From: Megascapheus bottae
Lineage: Eukaryota; Chordata; Mammalia; Rodentia; Geomyidae
Assembly (NCBI GenBank): GCA_024803745.1
Contig: JANJXV010000013.1
Span: 29,306,001 to 29,370,000 of the forward strand
DNA length: 64,000 bases
Direction: 5' to 3'
Each line of letters opens with the position of its first letter. The stretch's first letter is position 1. Positions 1-11,699 of this stretch are shown here, piece by piece. A program made the position numbers and the translations under genes. The notes beneath the pieces are model-generated. The model worked only from the letters and a program-made list of their open reading frames with translations. It ran no database searches and was not told the DNA's origin.

Positions 1-101
1 TGCAACAATAATTCCAGTTTTGTGCTTCAGTTCAAGATATGACTTACTTTTTGAGATATCCTATTTTTAATAACATTTTATTGTTGATTAATGTTTATCA
101 A

Positions 102-248
102 TTTTTTCCTGACCTGGAGCTGGAACTCAGGGCCTTATTATCCTTTGGCTTTCTCAAAGTTAGCGCTCTATTATTTGAGCCACAGAACCACTTCCTGGTA
201 TGTGGTATGTTAGGCAAGCACTTTACCACTAAGCCATAGTCTGGGCCT
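102..248 (-). mobile_element. SINE A copy, internally deleted
   Basis: Reverse-strand SINE A. The T-rich tail is followed by reverse-complement right-half sequence (CCTGACCTGGAGCTGGAAC, then GCGCTCTATTATTTGAGCC), and the tRNA-like head follows (GGCAAGCACTTTACCACTAAGCC). The linker and the GGTACC/box B region between the halves are missing, so the copy has an internal deletion of about 40 bases. Divergence is fairly high and no target-site duplication is obvious. Confidence 0.85.
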
Positions 249-403
249 CTTGTTAATCACTTCTAAATGAATATTTGTGTGAACTTCCACATGTGAACAC
301 ACATAGATACACGTGGCAGTGTTCAGGTAGGTGCTTGAATGAATGTAAACACACAGATCCTTCAAAATCCTGGAGATGTATTTGAAAATTGGGGCTATTT
401 AAA

Positions 404-594
404 TTTTTTTGCCAGTCCTGGCCTTAAACTCGGGGCCTGAGCATTGTCATTCGGCTTTATCAAGGCTAGAACTCTACCACTTGAGCCTGAGCACCATTTC
501 TGGCTTTTTTCTATGTATGTGGTACCAAAGAATCGAACCCTGGTCTTCTTGCATGCCTGAGAAGCATTCTACCACTAGGCCAAACTTCCGGCCC
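404..594 (-). mobile_element. SINE A copy, near full length
   Basis: Reads from poly(T) and GCCAGTCCTGGCC through the right half (CTCTACCACTTGAGCC), the GTGGTACCAAAGAATCGAACCC box B region and ACCACTAGGCCAAAC to GGCCCC, which is the full SINE A order in reverse. The flanks share only a weak CTATT-A match, so the TSD is uncertain. Confidence 0.93.
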
Positions 595-599
595 CACTA

Positions 600-722
600 T
601 TCATTTTTTATTAGCATATGTTAGTTATACCAAGGAGTATTTCATGTATGCATATACACAATGTATTCGAACCAACAACCTATCCTCTGTCATTCTTCTC
701 TTCCCCCATCATCCCTAAATTA
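600..722 (-). mobile_element. Old L1 3' UTR fragment (tentative)
   Basis: The order TTTTTATTAGCATATGTTAG, a decayed version of TGTACAAAGGG, TTTCATGTATGCATATACA, then a C-rich stretch resembles the reverse complement of an older rodent L1 3' end. Similar strings occur near 11,700 and 46,915, which supports a shared repeat. It is highly diverged and the boundaries are approximate. Confidence 0.5.
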
Positions 723-1305
723 GTTGACTGCAGTCTTTGCTCTGTGGGAAGACTGTCTAACATCACTGACTTGGATGCCAAATTGTGTTCAGACTCTTTT
801 CAAACATGCTGGAACAAAAGCGGCATTGTGCCAGATATATCATAGCCAAAAAGGATCTGACACTTGTAAATAAAACATTTATAGGTTTTCTCTCTGCTCT
901 GACATAGGATTGTGTTTAGCTTAGTGAATTTGTCTTTACTGTGATCATAACAGCATTTTCTGCTGTTGCTGAATGCTGATATTAGTTGTGCTCTAAAAGG
1001 AAACACTGTGATTTAGTCTGAGTATCAAGCTACCTCCTGAAGGAAGCTTCCAGAGCATGCTTTTATTTTTCAGTTTTGAAATCATTCCCCACCCCACCAT
1101 GACTTAGAAGATATTTGTTGTAGGCTAAGTATAATTTCTTGTAGTTCATCTCTCTGTCTCTCTCTTTTTCCCTGTCTCCTATGCTCTCTTCGTCTTTGAA
1201 CGTCCTCTCCTTATTTTTATTATAATTTGGGGGCAGTAAGTGACTAACAAATATTGAGATGTAAAGTACATTTGTTTGTAATCATGTGAAAATTGTCATC
1301 TTTGT
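723..1305. other. No gene seen
   Basis: Apparently unique AT-rich DNA. The only structure is a pyrimidine-rich stretch (TCTCTGTCTCTCTC type) at about 1,148-1,215. No long reading frame or repeat family was recognised. Confidence 0.6.
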
Positions 1306-1580
1306 TCCTGGTGTGGTGGCTCACGCCTGTAATTCTAGCTAGTCAGGAGGCTGAGATCTGAGGATCTTGGTTCAAAGCCAGCTAGGGCAATAAAGAATGT
1401 AAGACTCTTATCTCCAAGCAATCACTAGAAAAGGAAAAGTGGGGCTGAGGCTCAAGGAATAAAGAGGTAGCCTTGAGCTGAAGAGCTCAGTGATATTGCC
1501 CAGGCCCAGAATCCAAGCCACATGACCCACAAATGCAAGCATGCAAGCAAGGAAGCAAAACAGAAAGCAAGAAAGAATAA
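1306..1580 (+). mobile_element. SINE B (B1-ID chimera), full length
   Basis: The left half is B1/7SL-like (CCTGGTGTGGTGGCTCACGC, then TAATTCTAGCTAGTCAGGAGG). It is followed by AAGACTCTTATCTCC and a tRNA-like right half (GTAGCCTTGAGCTGAAGAG ... CCAAGCC). The A-rich tail has diversified into GCAAG/AAGC repeats to about 1,580. It is moderately diverged and has no clear TSD. Confidence 0.93.
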
Positions 1581-1708
1581 AATGTCTTTTTTATAAAACA
1601 TTTTATTTCTTATAAATCCTACTATAAAAGAGTCCTTAAATGTGTATTTATGAAACTGACAGTACTACATCAATATATTTTACTGAGTATAATCTTTGGG
1701 GAAAAAAA

Positions 1709-1870
1709 AACAAGTATGGTGGCAGATGACTGTAATTGTAGCTAAAAAGGAGGTGGAGAATGGCAGATCTCAACTTGAGATGTTAAGTATAAATTGTCTG
1801 GGGAGTGGTTGGATGGTAAAGGGCTCATGTCTTACAGTGACCCAACCCCCATTACCAAAATATAAATATT
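1709..1870 (+). mobile_element. Old B1-ID-like SINE relic
   Basis: The first half AAGTATGGTGGCAGATGACTG-TAATTGTAGC follows the B1 A-box/B-box layout. The second half (GGGGAGTGGTTGGATGGTAAA ... CCCCCATTACC) resembles an ID-like unit. It is much more diverged than the SINE A and B copies, so it is probably an older family. Confidence 0.55.
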
Positions 1871-2333
1871 TGGTAGGTAGCTTGATCTGTGGATGGATAG
1901 ATAAATGCATGATAAATAATGATAGCTATGATGATAGACAGACTGACAGACAGTTGGAAACACAGAGAGACAAATAGACTAAAGAAAAACAAAATATTGA
2001 AAAATAGCCTAGGAATTCTCTTGCATTTCCCCCAAAATGATCAAAGCAAAGGCTTGTCTGCTTATACTTCACTTCTGAGTATATCTTCAAGAACGCAGAA
2101 ATGAAAGGAGAAATTGAGAAAGAAACTTAGGACAGAAAATGTAAAAGGGCAAAGACACCTCTTATCTCACATAATCGAGGTCTCAATGTGTGGCACACTC
2201 ATCCTAGAGGACTTTGGGCAACAGCCAATGATCACCTTGGTGGCTCTAGCAGAGTGCATTCTTTCAGATGGATGAATTTTACTTTCCTAGTTTAATAACT
2301 TCCAATAGAACCCAATAAATAAATTAAAACCTC
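1871..2333. other. No gene seen; weak GATA/GACA-rich stretch
   Basis: Degenerate GATA/GACA-like simple sequence at about 1,891-1,978 (GATAGACAGACTGACAGACAG). The rest looks unique. Confidence 0.55.
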
Positions 2334-2506
2334 TTTTGCCAGTCTTGAGGCTTGAAATTGGAGCCTGAACACTGTCCTTGAGATTTCTTAAGGCTAATGC
2401 TCTACCACTTGAGTCATAGCACCACTTCCGGCTTTTTTTTTATAAATGTGGTACCAAGGAAAAGAACTCAGGCAAGCACTCTACCACTAGGCTACATAAC
2501 TGGCCT
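2334..2506 (-). mobile_element. SINE A copy, with deletion in the head
   Basis: Starts TTTTGCCAGTCTTGAGGCTTG and includes CTCTACCACTTGAGTCATAG, GTGGTACCAAGGAAAAGAAC and GGCAAGCACTCTACCACTAGG. About 20 bases are missing between box B and the GGCAAGC block. Diverged, with no convincing TSD. Confidence 0.88.
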
Positions 2507-2621
2507 AATAAGGCTTTATGACTAAGGTTTTTGTCATAGATTCATGTAGTGATACAGCCACCAATTTACATAGGGTTGAAGTTATTGTGATCTGATAGTC
2601 AATAGAAAATCAGATTTTAAG

Positions 2622-2630
2622 AATTCTATG
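2622..2630 (+). repeat. L1 target-site duplication, left copy
   Basis: AATTCTATG here is repeated exactly at 4,260-4,268, at the two ends of the L1 at 2,631-4,259. The match is short (9 bp) but sits exactly at the truncation point and after the A-rich tail, as an insertion predicts. Confidence 0.7.
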
Positions 2631-4259
2631 TAGTCTCTATTACAGAGCTATAGTGACCAAAACAGCTTGGTTCTGGCACAAGAACAGTCCTGAAGGCCAG
2701 TGGAATAGAACTGAGGACTCACATATTTACCCACTGATCTATGGCTACCTAATCTTTGATAAGGGAGCTAAAAACTTAGAATGGAAGAATGACAGCCTCT
2801 TCAACAAGTGGTGCTGGCAGAACTGGTAAAGCACCTGCAGAAAACTCAATTTGGATCCTTCTTTGTCACCCTACACCAGGATTAACTCCAAATGAATCAA
2901 AGACCTCGAGGTAAAAGCTGACACACTGAAAACTTTACAAGAAGGAATAGGAGATACACTAGGCCTCCTTGGCACAGGTCGAAACTTCATTAATAAGGAC
3001 CCAGAAACACAACAAATCAGAGAAAGGCTGGATAAGTGGGACTGCATTAAACTGCTTAGCTTTTGTATGGCAAAGGACATAGCTACCAAATTAACTAGAA
3101 AGCCTGCAGAGTGGGACAAGGTCTTCACTAACCATACAATGGACAAAGGCCTCATATCTAAAATATATCAACAGCTCAAAACATTGAATCATTCCAAAAC
3201 TAAACTCCAAAGAAACAACCATCCCATTAAAAGATGGGCCAAAGACTTAAAGAGAGTCTTCTCTGAAGAAGAAATAAGAATAGCCTATGGACACATGAAG
3301 AAATGCTCGACATCTCTGGCCATAAAATAAATGAAAATCAAAACTCTAAGATTCCACCTCACTCCAGTTAGAATGGCCAGGATCAAGAAAACTAATAACA
3401 ACAGATGCTAGAGGGGATGTGGCCAGGAGGGATCACTACTACACTGTTGGTGGGAGTGAAAACTCATTCAACCACTATGGAAAGCAGTATGGCAGTGCCT
3501 CAAAAGATTAAACATAGAACTCCCTATGACCCAGCAATTCCACTCCTTGGCATTTACCCAATTGTCCAGAAACAAGGACATACTAGTTCCACTAGCACAA
3601 CAATGTTCATTGCAGCACTATTTACCATAGCAAAATTATGGAACCAACCCTGATGCCCCTCAGCTGATGAGTGGATCCACAAGATGTGGTATTTATACAC
3701 AATGGAATTCTATGCTGCTGTCAGAAAGAATGACATTGCCCCATTTGTAAGGAAATGGAAAGACTTAGAAAAAATCATATTAAGTGAAGTGAGCCCGACT
3801 CAAAGGAACATAGGCTCAATAGTTTCTCTCATTTGTCATAATCAGTAGAAACCTTGGGCTCTCCTAGCAGAGACTTACAATAGAACAAAACCTAGATACA
3901 TAAGGCAATGCAGGATGATGCTAAATGAAAGGACCTCCAGGATATAGAAACAAACACGATATAATGAATGATTGTTGTCCTTAATGTACTATGTTATCTC
4001 TCATCTCTTTTGCTGTCCCTTGGCTATATCATATTGTTACAGTATTTCACCTTGTTATCTGATATTGTATACATGAGTATTTGATTATTTGAAATCGGAT
4101 AGGGAAGGGAGGAAAACAAGATGAGTGGTGGGGGTCGTGGGAAGGAAATGGGGACCAAGACAGGAGAAAGGGTATCAATGTATATGAAGTAATCCACCCT
4201 CTACCTGGTGAATATAATGTAACCCTTCTATTAGTTACAATAAGAAATATATGTAAAAA
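2631..4259 (+). mobile_element. L1, 5'-truncated (ORF2 C-terminal part plus 3' UTR)
   Basis: About 1.6 kb of a sense L1 carrying the ORF2 C-terminal third, then a 3' UTR with a G-rich purine block near 4,105-4,155 and an end ACCCTTCTATTAG-TTACAATAAG. It is truncated upstream in the usual target-primed reverse-transcription way and flanked by AATTCTATG repeats. ORF2 is broken, so the copy cannot move itself. It shares the CTCCAGGATATAG 3' UTR variant with the copies at 25.2 and 47.4 kb. Confidence 0.95.
2640..3848 (+). pseudogene. L1 ORF2 C-terminal relic
   Basis: Homologous to the post-RT part of ORF2: [14 protein letters not shown] sequence, IKDLEVKADTLKTLQEG-like sequence, then MAKDIATKLTRKPAEWDKVF at 3,067 and on to a final SLICHNQ followed by the normal stop at 3,846-3,848. 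Disabling changes include a TCA-to-TAA nonsense near 2,828, a frameshift near 3,340 and the TAG at 3,409-3,411, where the 25.4 and 38.0 kb copies have TGG (Trp). Dead sequence. Confidence 0.93.
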
Positions 4260-4269
4260 AATTCTATGA

Positions 4270-4583
4270 TTTTTTTCAAATACCAATGTCAATCCAATAG
4301 TGAGATCCTCCTTTTTCTGTGCTTTTTGTCATAAATATTCTCCATTTCCTTTTTATTTGGCTCTAAGGTGATGTCCTTATTATAGACATTTCTTAAGTTA
4401 GATTTGAATGCAGCCCATGAATTCCAACAAGTTTCACATTAATTTGTGTGAACACTGAAAGAGTATAATACCTTGGGAGAAAACTGACATGCCTAAGAAT
4501 TTTTTCAATTACAACTAATGGAAAATGTTTCTGTTTAAATGATTTATTTTTTGACAAATTGAGGATAAAATGACTATTTCTTT
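4270..4583. other. No gene seen
   Basis: Unique-looking AT-rich DNA between an L1 and an ID-like relic. No coding or repeat signal recognised. Confidence 0.55.
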
Positions 4584-4662
4584 TAGTTCCAAGAAGCAAG
4601 CACAGGGTCTTATGTACGCTATAGCAAAAATGTTCTGCCATTGAGCTATTCCCATAGTCCCC
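4584..4662 (-). mobile_element. Old ID-like SINE relic
   Basis: AGGGTCTTATGTACGCTATAG followed by GTTCTGCCATTGAGCTATTC-CCATAGTCCCC matches the reverse complement of an ID-type head (GGGGCT...TAGCTCA-TGGTAGAAC...GGCCCTG). It is strongly diverged and probably predates the SINE A copies. Confidence 0.65.
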
Positions 4663-5828
4663 AAATTGTAATTTTCAACAAGGGATATGTATTCTGAATT
4701 TCCAGATGGTATATAAAAGTAAATTAAGAAAATACACCCACTGGACTATGCTCTTAGTAAAATGTTTATGACATTGAACATAGGCTGCCCTGTTATTCCA
4801 GCTTATTGATTTATCTGATCTTGTGTTTCTTACAGAGGAGCAAAAAATTAATTCAGGGTCTCAGAGTGAGGTAGGAATGTGTGGTGAACATACCACACAT
4901 TCTTCACTTTTATCTGGACTCTCCTTCTTCAGGCATCTTGCCTTTGCTGGAATGGTAACCTTAGACTAGAAAAGGCATTTCTTTGGCTAGTTTTTTTTTT
5001 CTTTCTTTTCAACAGTTGTTGTTTCATTTGCAGTGACCTCGGGTTTGGGATTTCTACTTTCAACCTATGAACCTCAAAAAAGGCAAGTAAGAATGCAATA
5101 AGCCAGGTCACATGAGACTATACGTATGTACTTTTCAGATTCCTACTCTTTTATGGATAACTTCTAAAAGCCTAGATTCACTGTAGCAATATTGTTGTTA
5201 TTATTGTTGCTGCTTTTCAAATCCATCTTTGTAGTCTATGGAAAAGACTCACCATCCCTTTCATACATTCACAGTTTGACATTTCTTACAGAAGGAATTT
5301 CTTTTTACAATAAATGACTATTTACCTTTCTTCTACCTGTTTTCAAGTAACTGGTGTTATTAAATGTTTGCTCATTTTCTGGCTCCTCTTGCTAATGTTA
5401 CAAATATATAAAAATTATCTCTTCCTTTTACTCAAGAAGAATTAATTTTATGTTCCTAAGAATATAAACAAAAACAAAATGAGAATAAAAGGAAGCAAGA
5501 AAATTAGAAGAGAAAGAAAATCAAGATAAAAAAGCAGAGAAGGTATGAAATAAATGTCTAGACAATCTAATAGAATATTACCTAAATATATATTTTGGAA
5601 ATTTTATTTATATTTAATACAGGTAAAATATAATCATGGCATGTGTAAGAACAGAATGAAATTTATTAAACAAAAATCCATAAAATCCTTTGAATTTCCT
5701 AAGGTCCTGGAATCAGAGTTTAGAATATAGAAAGCTAGTCAAAAAGTAGTTTCTCACAGTTTCTGTTACCTTGATTTCTCTCTATGTGTTGTAAAACATA
5801 CCTAACTTTATGAAAACCTAACCTATGT
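4663..5828. other. No gene seen
   Basis: About 1.2 kb without a recognised repeat family. It contains an 11-bp perfect hairpin at 4,875-4,902 and a purine-rich, A-rich run at about 5,465-5,535. Reading frames are short. Confidence 0.55.
4875..4902. repeat. Perfect inverted repeat, 11-bp arms
   Basis: GAATGTGTGGT at 4,875-4,885, a 6-nt loop GAACAT, and the exact reverse complement ACCACACATTC at 4,892-4,902. No T-run follows, and nothing indicates a processed RNA. Confidence 0.9.
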
Positions 5829-5829
5829 C

Positions 5830-5881
<52 letters not shown>

Positions 5882-5958
5882 GCCATCCATCCATCTATCT
5901 ATCTACTCTATCATCTATTGTCTATTATCTGTGTCTATCTGTCTGTCTGTCTATGTAT
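5829..5958. repeat. (CTAT)n microsatellite with variant tail
   Basis: About 13 near-perfect CTAT units to 5,881, followed by CCAT, CTAT and CTGT variants to about 5,958. Read as protein it gives a spurious SIYL-repeat frame. Confidence 0.97.
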
Positions 5959-7540
5959 CATTTCTCAGACTATAATTATGGAATACAGATGTCCAGGCTC
6001 AAGAGTATATTCAGATCAGATACTTATAATTCTAAGAGCATAATTATTTAGTAAGACTCAGCAAAAGGGACATACAGAAAGACAGACCCATCCTAGTCAT
6101 AAAGGTAGATGCTCCAATTTTATCATCAGTGTTCCCAAGAAGCAAAGGAACAGATTATAGGTCACATATATCTTAAAATAATTTTTAAAATACCAGGAAC
6201 TATATAAAGGCTGAAACATCTATGAAAAATGTTAGTATAGGTCAAATTGAAGCAAAAAAAATTAAGTGAAATATATTAAGTTAAAATAACCAAATGAGGA
6301 AGTAAATGGAAGGACAGCTCATAAAAATGTGAGATTTAAGCAAAAAGAGTTTAGTATCAGTGTCACTTGCCTGGAAAGAGACATGCTTAATAAAATTAAA
6401 ATCACTTCCAGGAACAGAAGAAAGCTTCCTATTCTTCCTCTATTCACCAAACCTGGTTGTAAAGTTCTATTGCTATGTATTACTTTTGTTCTAAGGGCTC
6501 TGTCTCTGTCTCTCTTTCTCTTTTAATTATTTGCTGCTTTCAAGTAAAGCACTTTCTTTTCTCTCATGCAAAGAGTTATTCAAAAGAGAGAATAATTACT
6601 CACAAATACCTTATCTGACTTTTGATCCTATATATTTTCACCTTAAAAATATTCTTATTTCTTCTCCATGTGCCTTAAAATATAAGACTTTCTGTTATGT
6701 TAAGTCTTTCTGCTAATAATTATCTTATGTGACTCTTTGGTCTTATGAAGAAACACACTTCTACAACTCTCCTTGTAGCAAGTGGTCTCCTCAAATAATG
6801 AGACAGGGAGAGCTTTACTGACATTATTACTTTTGAAGAATAGTTCACCATAGTACTACATATATATTTTTAAAAGAATAACATTCAGTGTGTTGTTGGA
6901 TAAAAGGTTCTCAGACTCCAGGTAGTAGGATAGCTACTGCAGGCTTTACTGACAAACTCACTTACTTAAAACCACATTTATTCCTACCACACTGTCTCCT
7001 TGCGTGCCACTGATAATTTGTATAATGATAGTACTCTGAGCAGAACCTGCAGAGCATCCAGTTATGTGAACCTGAAATGTGTGGTTTTAGTTTATGGTCT
7101 TTGGTTGAGAAGGGACTTGCTTTTTAGAAGATCTTCAGTGATAAAGTGAAACTGGGACAAGTTCCATCTTTCCTAATAATCCTTTGCATCTGAGAAATGC
7201 TTTTAACTTCACAACTTCACCACTTCACTTCATCTAAAGTGTAGTCTCAAAGGGACAGAGAGAGAGCAAAATATTCCAATGGAGGGGAAATGGAGAGGAT
7301 GTTGGCAACTTAACAGAGTCATAGTGTTCGTGTCAGGTTTGTGTTGATAGCTCAAATTTTATAATGAGAAAAGAGGATTTTTTTATTAAGTACAATGGGC
7401 AATGGGGAAGATTCCATACTATGCACTTGAGACAGATTTGTATCTTAGTAAGGGAAATCCTAATTAGCTAGAGAAACTTCTACAAGGAGATTTTTATGAA
7501 TGAGATTTTGCAAATAAAACTTCTGTGATTGAAAATTTAA
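5959..7540. other. No gene seen
   Basis: About 1.6 kb of unique-looking AT-rich DNA. A short pyrimidine-rich patch lies near 6,498-6,523. Frames are 60-70 codons and look like chance. Confidence 0.55.
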
Positions 7541-7725
7541 GTCCCTAAGAATGCGGCATACTGGTAGAGTGTTCACCCAGAAAGAATGAAGCCCTGGGTT
7601 CAATTCTCCATTACCACATAAACAGAAAAATACAGAAGTGACCAGTTGTGGCTCAAGTGGTGGAGTGCTAGCCCTGAGCTAAAGAACCTCAAGGACAGTC
7701 CCCAGGCTGAGTTCAAGCCCTGAAA

Positions 7726-7727
<2 letters not shown>
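7541..7727 (+). mobile_element. SINE A copy
   Basis: The diverged head (GGCATACTGGTAGAGTGTTC, then CCCTGGGTTCAATTCTCC as box B) is followed by ACATAAACAGAAAAATACAG and the right half (GTGGCTCAAGTGGTGGAGTGC ... GAGTTCAAGCCC). Its tail expanded into the adjoining GAAA array. Confidence 0.9.

Positions 7728-7796
<69 letters not shown>
7728..7796. repeat. (GAAA)n microsatellite in a SINE tail
   Basis: About 17 uninterrupted AAAG units begin directly at the A-tail of the SINE at 7,541, so the array grew from the SINE tail. One strand is pure purine. Confidence 0.97.
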
Positions 7797-7944
7797 GAAT
7801 AAAGAAGAATTTGACTTTGAAGTGCAAATTTATCTAGTCTGTTTAAAACAACTGAAATTAAAATCTAAAACTTACTTTTTTACCAGTTCCATATATCATT
7901 AAAATCTCTCTGTCTCTAAATAAAAACCAACTATTATATTTTTA

Positions 7945-8143
7945 TTTATTTATTTTTTATCCAGTCCTGGGCTAGGGCTCAGGGCATTAGCACTGTCCTT
8001 GGGTTTTCTCAAGACTAGAGCTCTACCACTTGATCCAGCGCACCACCTCTGACTTTTTTCTATGTATGTGGTACCGAGGAATCAAACCCGGGTCTTCATG
8101 CATGCTAGGCAAGCACTCTACCACTAGGCCAAACTCCCATCCC
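7945..8143 (-). mobile_element. SINE A copy with (TTTA) tail and TSD
   Basis: Full SINE A in reverse, from a TTTATTTATT tail and CCAGTCCTGGGC to AGGCCAAACTCCC. The flanks TATTATATTTTTA (7,932-7,944) and TAATATATTTTTA (8,144-8,156) match at 12 of 13 bases, a good TSD. Confidence 0.94.
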
Positions 8144-8296
8144 TAATATATTTTTAACATATCAGGAAAATGTTACACATCAGGTACTGTACTTGCTCTA
8201 AGTTTTTATTCTTTTAAATTAATCGAACTACATTTCCTCCTGATTCCAATCAGCAGCTTTCCTTAGGATTATTTTTAACTGAGTTGGAAATAAAAA

Positions 8297-8298
<2 letters not shown>

Positions 8299-8333
<35 letters not shown>
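8299..8333. repeat. (ATT)n microsatellite
   Basis: About 11-12 perfect ATT units. Confidence 0.97.
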
Positions 8334-10117
8334 GCAATCAAGACACTGTAAGGATTTGAACTAAAGAAAAATATATCTCTTATACAATAGGAAAAGAAAA
8401 CCACCAAGAGAACAAAAATATTATAGCTTTGTTAATCTTAAAATCCAACTTCTCTATTTTACTAATGACTTAAATTCATCATTTGAACTTATATCTTTTG
8501 GTACTGGAGTTGATGCATAGCACATCATCTCTTTGCTGAGACTCTATGTTAGATTTCCCTTATTAATACAATAACAATTTCATTTTTAGGTAGGGATGCC
8601 AGAGTTAAACAGAAGTAGATGCATTTTATTAGGAATTTGTTATTACGTGTGAGAACATAATTTACTTGCAAATTGGTAAAGGTGGGCTATAATAACCAAT
8701 TTTGGTATGAAGTCCTTTGGGTATCTATTTATTAAATTAAAATTGATAATATGCTTATAATTGATCATGGGCAAAACAATTTTGAGCACATAAATATTCC
8801 AAGAAGGACAACCTTTGGCTGTCCAATGCTTTCACAACTAGGTGTTAAAATAAATCTAGTTAATTCAATTCCATTGATATTGATATTAACTCTTTGTTTT
8901 GTAGAAAGAAATTTATGTTCTGTGGCATCAATAAAGTATTAATCCTTCAAACTACAGATAGTCTGTTTAATTTCCTAAGGAATAGCAGTGTCTAGTTTCT
9001 ACATTTTATTTGATTCCTGTACCATTCATATAACAAGTAAACATCTCCATTGAAATAACACTCATATTAGTTAAAAACCTATCGATAAATTATGGAAAAT
9101 ATTTCAAATGTATAAATTAATGTTCTGCAGAGACAGTATTGACATCTTGCATTAAATCAGATTTGCTATGTTCTCATTTTTCATTGTTGGATAAGAAGTG
9201 AAAGATAATCTTTATAAATTTACAGTAAAAAGAAGAAACTTTATGTCAATTGTCGTAACAATGTCTCCACTCATCAAGAACTCTTAATTTGAGGATATCT
9301 GAAGACAGTGTTTGGGATTTAGTCTAGCTAGCTTCAAAGTTTTCACTCTCCTTTATCAGTCACTGAGGACAGCACCGGGCCTTTCAAATTACAGTCAAGT
9401 GTTCAAACAAGTGTATGTCCTATTGCAAAAGTATTTCCTCAGTCAGTTATCATGTGAAATAAACATTCTGTGCACAAGTATGCAATGATGAACGTTTGCT
9501 TCTGGAAAGAAGCTTGTTGAAAACTGTTAGGGAAAATGAAACTTTCGTTTTCTATATACATTAGACATGAGTTTTTAATTCTTGTTAGCCTGAGAGCTTT
9601 AATATCTTCAAAGCATGATTTAAGTTTAGTAATTTGCTACATTATTAATGAGACAGAGATTGAGACTAGATTCACAAAAGTCCAAGCCTTTCATCTATGT
9701 CTTTTAAAAATTGTTCAATAATTTGCTTAAGGAAGGGGTTTTTTTGAAGATATATTTTTATTTCCTTCCATCTCTCTAGAAATTATCCTTTTCTGATATA
9801 AATTTAATTTATAGAAAGTAATTAAAATTAATTCGCTAAAGTATGTGAAAATACAAAGAGAAATGTTTAAAACATTCTTCTTTTCTCTTTATAATAAAAT
9901 CCAGTGAATCGTGTCAAAAATCTCATTTTCCAAGACATCATATGCACTGAAGCTTTTGTAACTATTAAAACAGCACATTGGCTCTCCTCTGTTAATTCTT
10001 TTGTAAGTAAAAAAGAAAATCTGTATTGCCGAAATTGTTCATGGTAACAAATATATTAGTTGATAGTTTTTGGTTGTTAACATCCTTAATGGTAAATTAA
10101 GCAGTTAGATTTTATAT
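8334..10117. other. No gene seen; 1.8 kb without recognised repeats
   Basis: Unique-looking AT-rich DNA, with no reading frame above about 65 codons and no repeat family that I recognise. This is one of the longest repeat-free intervals in the window. Confidence 0.5.
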
Positions 10118-10255
10118 TTCCTTTACTTGGGAGGCTAAGTACAAGAAGATTGGAGTTCAAGGTGAATCCAGGCAAAAAAGTTTATGAAATTGCATGGTTA
10201 ATTAAATCTAGGGCACATATGCACATGCCTGTTCTGCCAATTACATGTTATGAGG
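10118..10255 (+). mobile_element. Old B1-like SINE relic (tentative)
   Basis: CTTTACTTGGGAGGCTAAGT and GAAGATTGGAGTTCAAGGTG follow the middle of a B1-type unit (GGGAGGC...GATTG...GTTCAAGG). A possible second unit follows (GCACATATGCACATGCCTGT). Highly diverged. Confidence 0.45.
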
Positions 10256-11699
10256 TCAGGGCAGGGCATTTTCAGGTCAGCTTGGGGTGGGTGTAGGGAT
10301 ATTCTGAAGGCTTTAATTCAACAGAAAAACTGAGTGTGCTCATTTTTAAAAGTGACTGATGTAGATGGTCAAATATATGCTGCTTCTGTTTACAAGCAAA
10401 GCTATGATCATGACTTTGCAACAATTGACAATATGAGCATGCAAAGGAGGAAGTTGAAGACAGATGTAACCAACCATACAAGCAAGTTTTATGGTTTTAT
10501 GGGTACTCAGTTAAAAGAAATGATTGAACACGTAATCCTAGCCAGGTAGATTTGGTCCCCTAGAACTGTCAGTATCATCAGACCTTCTCATTTAGATTAC
10601 TAGGTCATGAGAGAGTTGAGAAAATTGTAATAACCCTTGAAGATTGCAATATAAACATGTAAATTCAAGCTGTGGATTACATATAAAGTGAGCTTGATTT
10701 CAGAGAGTAAAAGACTGATAATCCAGTAAGAGAACTAATAATGTTTGAGAAAATATTGTGGGAAGCTACATAGAAGTGGATACGTTTGAAGGAGCGTGTT
10801 ATCTGAGCTGGCTGTTCTGATTAAGTCAAGCCACATCTTAACTTTGGAACAAAATAGTGTTTGACTTGGGCCACATTGCAATGCTGTGCTATTCACTGCA
10901 ATGAGTGACAAATCTTGGCTTAATTTTGAAGGCAGCATGTCTCTGGGAAAACTTCAGAAGTTTATACACATTTACACATTTGGCAGCAGGGGATTTAGAG
11001 ATATATTGTGGATGGAGAACACATAGGAATAAATATTACTCTGCCTACACTTTAATGCTGCTACAATGAAATATATTAGACATGCCAATCCAAGGTTGGC
11101 CGTATCAGAAATAATAGTGGTGCATAACAAATTATATGAATACTTGCATTGAAGGCCTTTCTAATATATGATAATAGGATATGTTCCCAAAAGATTTGTA
11201 TTTATAATGCACTTGAAAATATCCAACTAAATATAAAATTAAGACATCTATACTATGATCTATCCAGACATGTGTCAGAGTATCCCCATTCTCCCTAGTT
11301 TGCTGATTGTTCCTTGTTTTCAGTCCCCAGAATAGTTCAGTCTCAATCAATAGGTCCCTTCTCAAGAAGATGCATGGCTATAGCTCTTTATCACACAGGG
11401 AATGAAAAATAAAAGTCTTTCTGCACCACTGCTATCATGCTATAAAGCAAGGATCTGTCTCTCTAGTCCCTGCACTGGCTCAGACTGTGAAAACTAAAAA
11501 CTGGACAGCTGGGACTGGTCATTTCTTTTCTCCAGCTTTTCCTGGCTTACCGTGTGGTTGTAGTTTTGGCTTTTCATTCTCTCCGAGGATCAAGTGATCC
11601 AAACTGTTATCTACCTTTCTATATGTAATGTTTGTGTTTCTCTAGGATTCCCATCTCTCCCTTCTGCATTCCCCCTTCAGCATTCCCCTTTTCCTCCTT
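10256..11699. other. No gene seen
   Basis: Unique-looking sequence. Several frames of 67-77 codons occur on both strands, with no motif, start context or homology I can recognise. Confidence 0.5.

Noticed and set aside
4875..4902. MicroRNA precursor or terminator
   Set aside because: The 11-bp stem is too short and lacks T-run or precursor-like arm lengths.
5825..6043. SIYL-repeat protein
   Set aside because: Translation of the (CTAT)n microsatellite.
7600..7827. FLSF-repeat protein
   Set aside because: Antisense translation of a SINE and its (GAAA)n tail.
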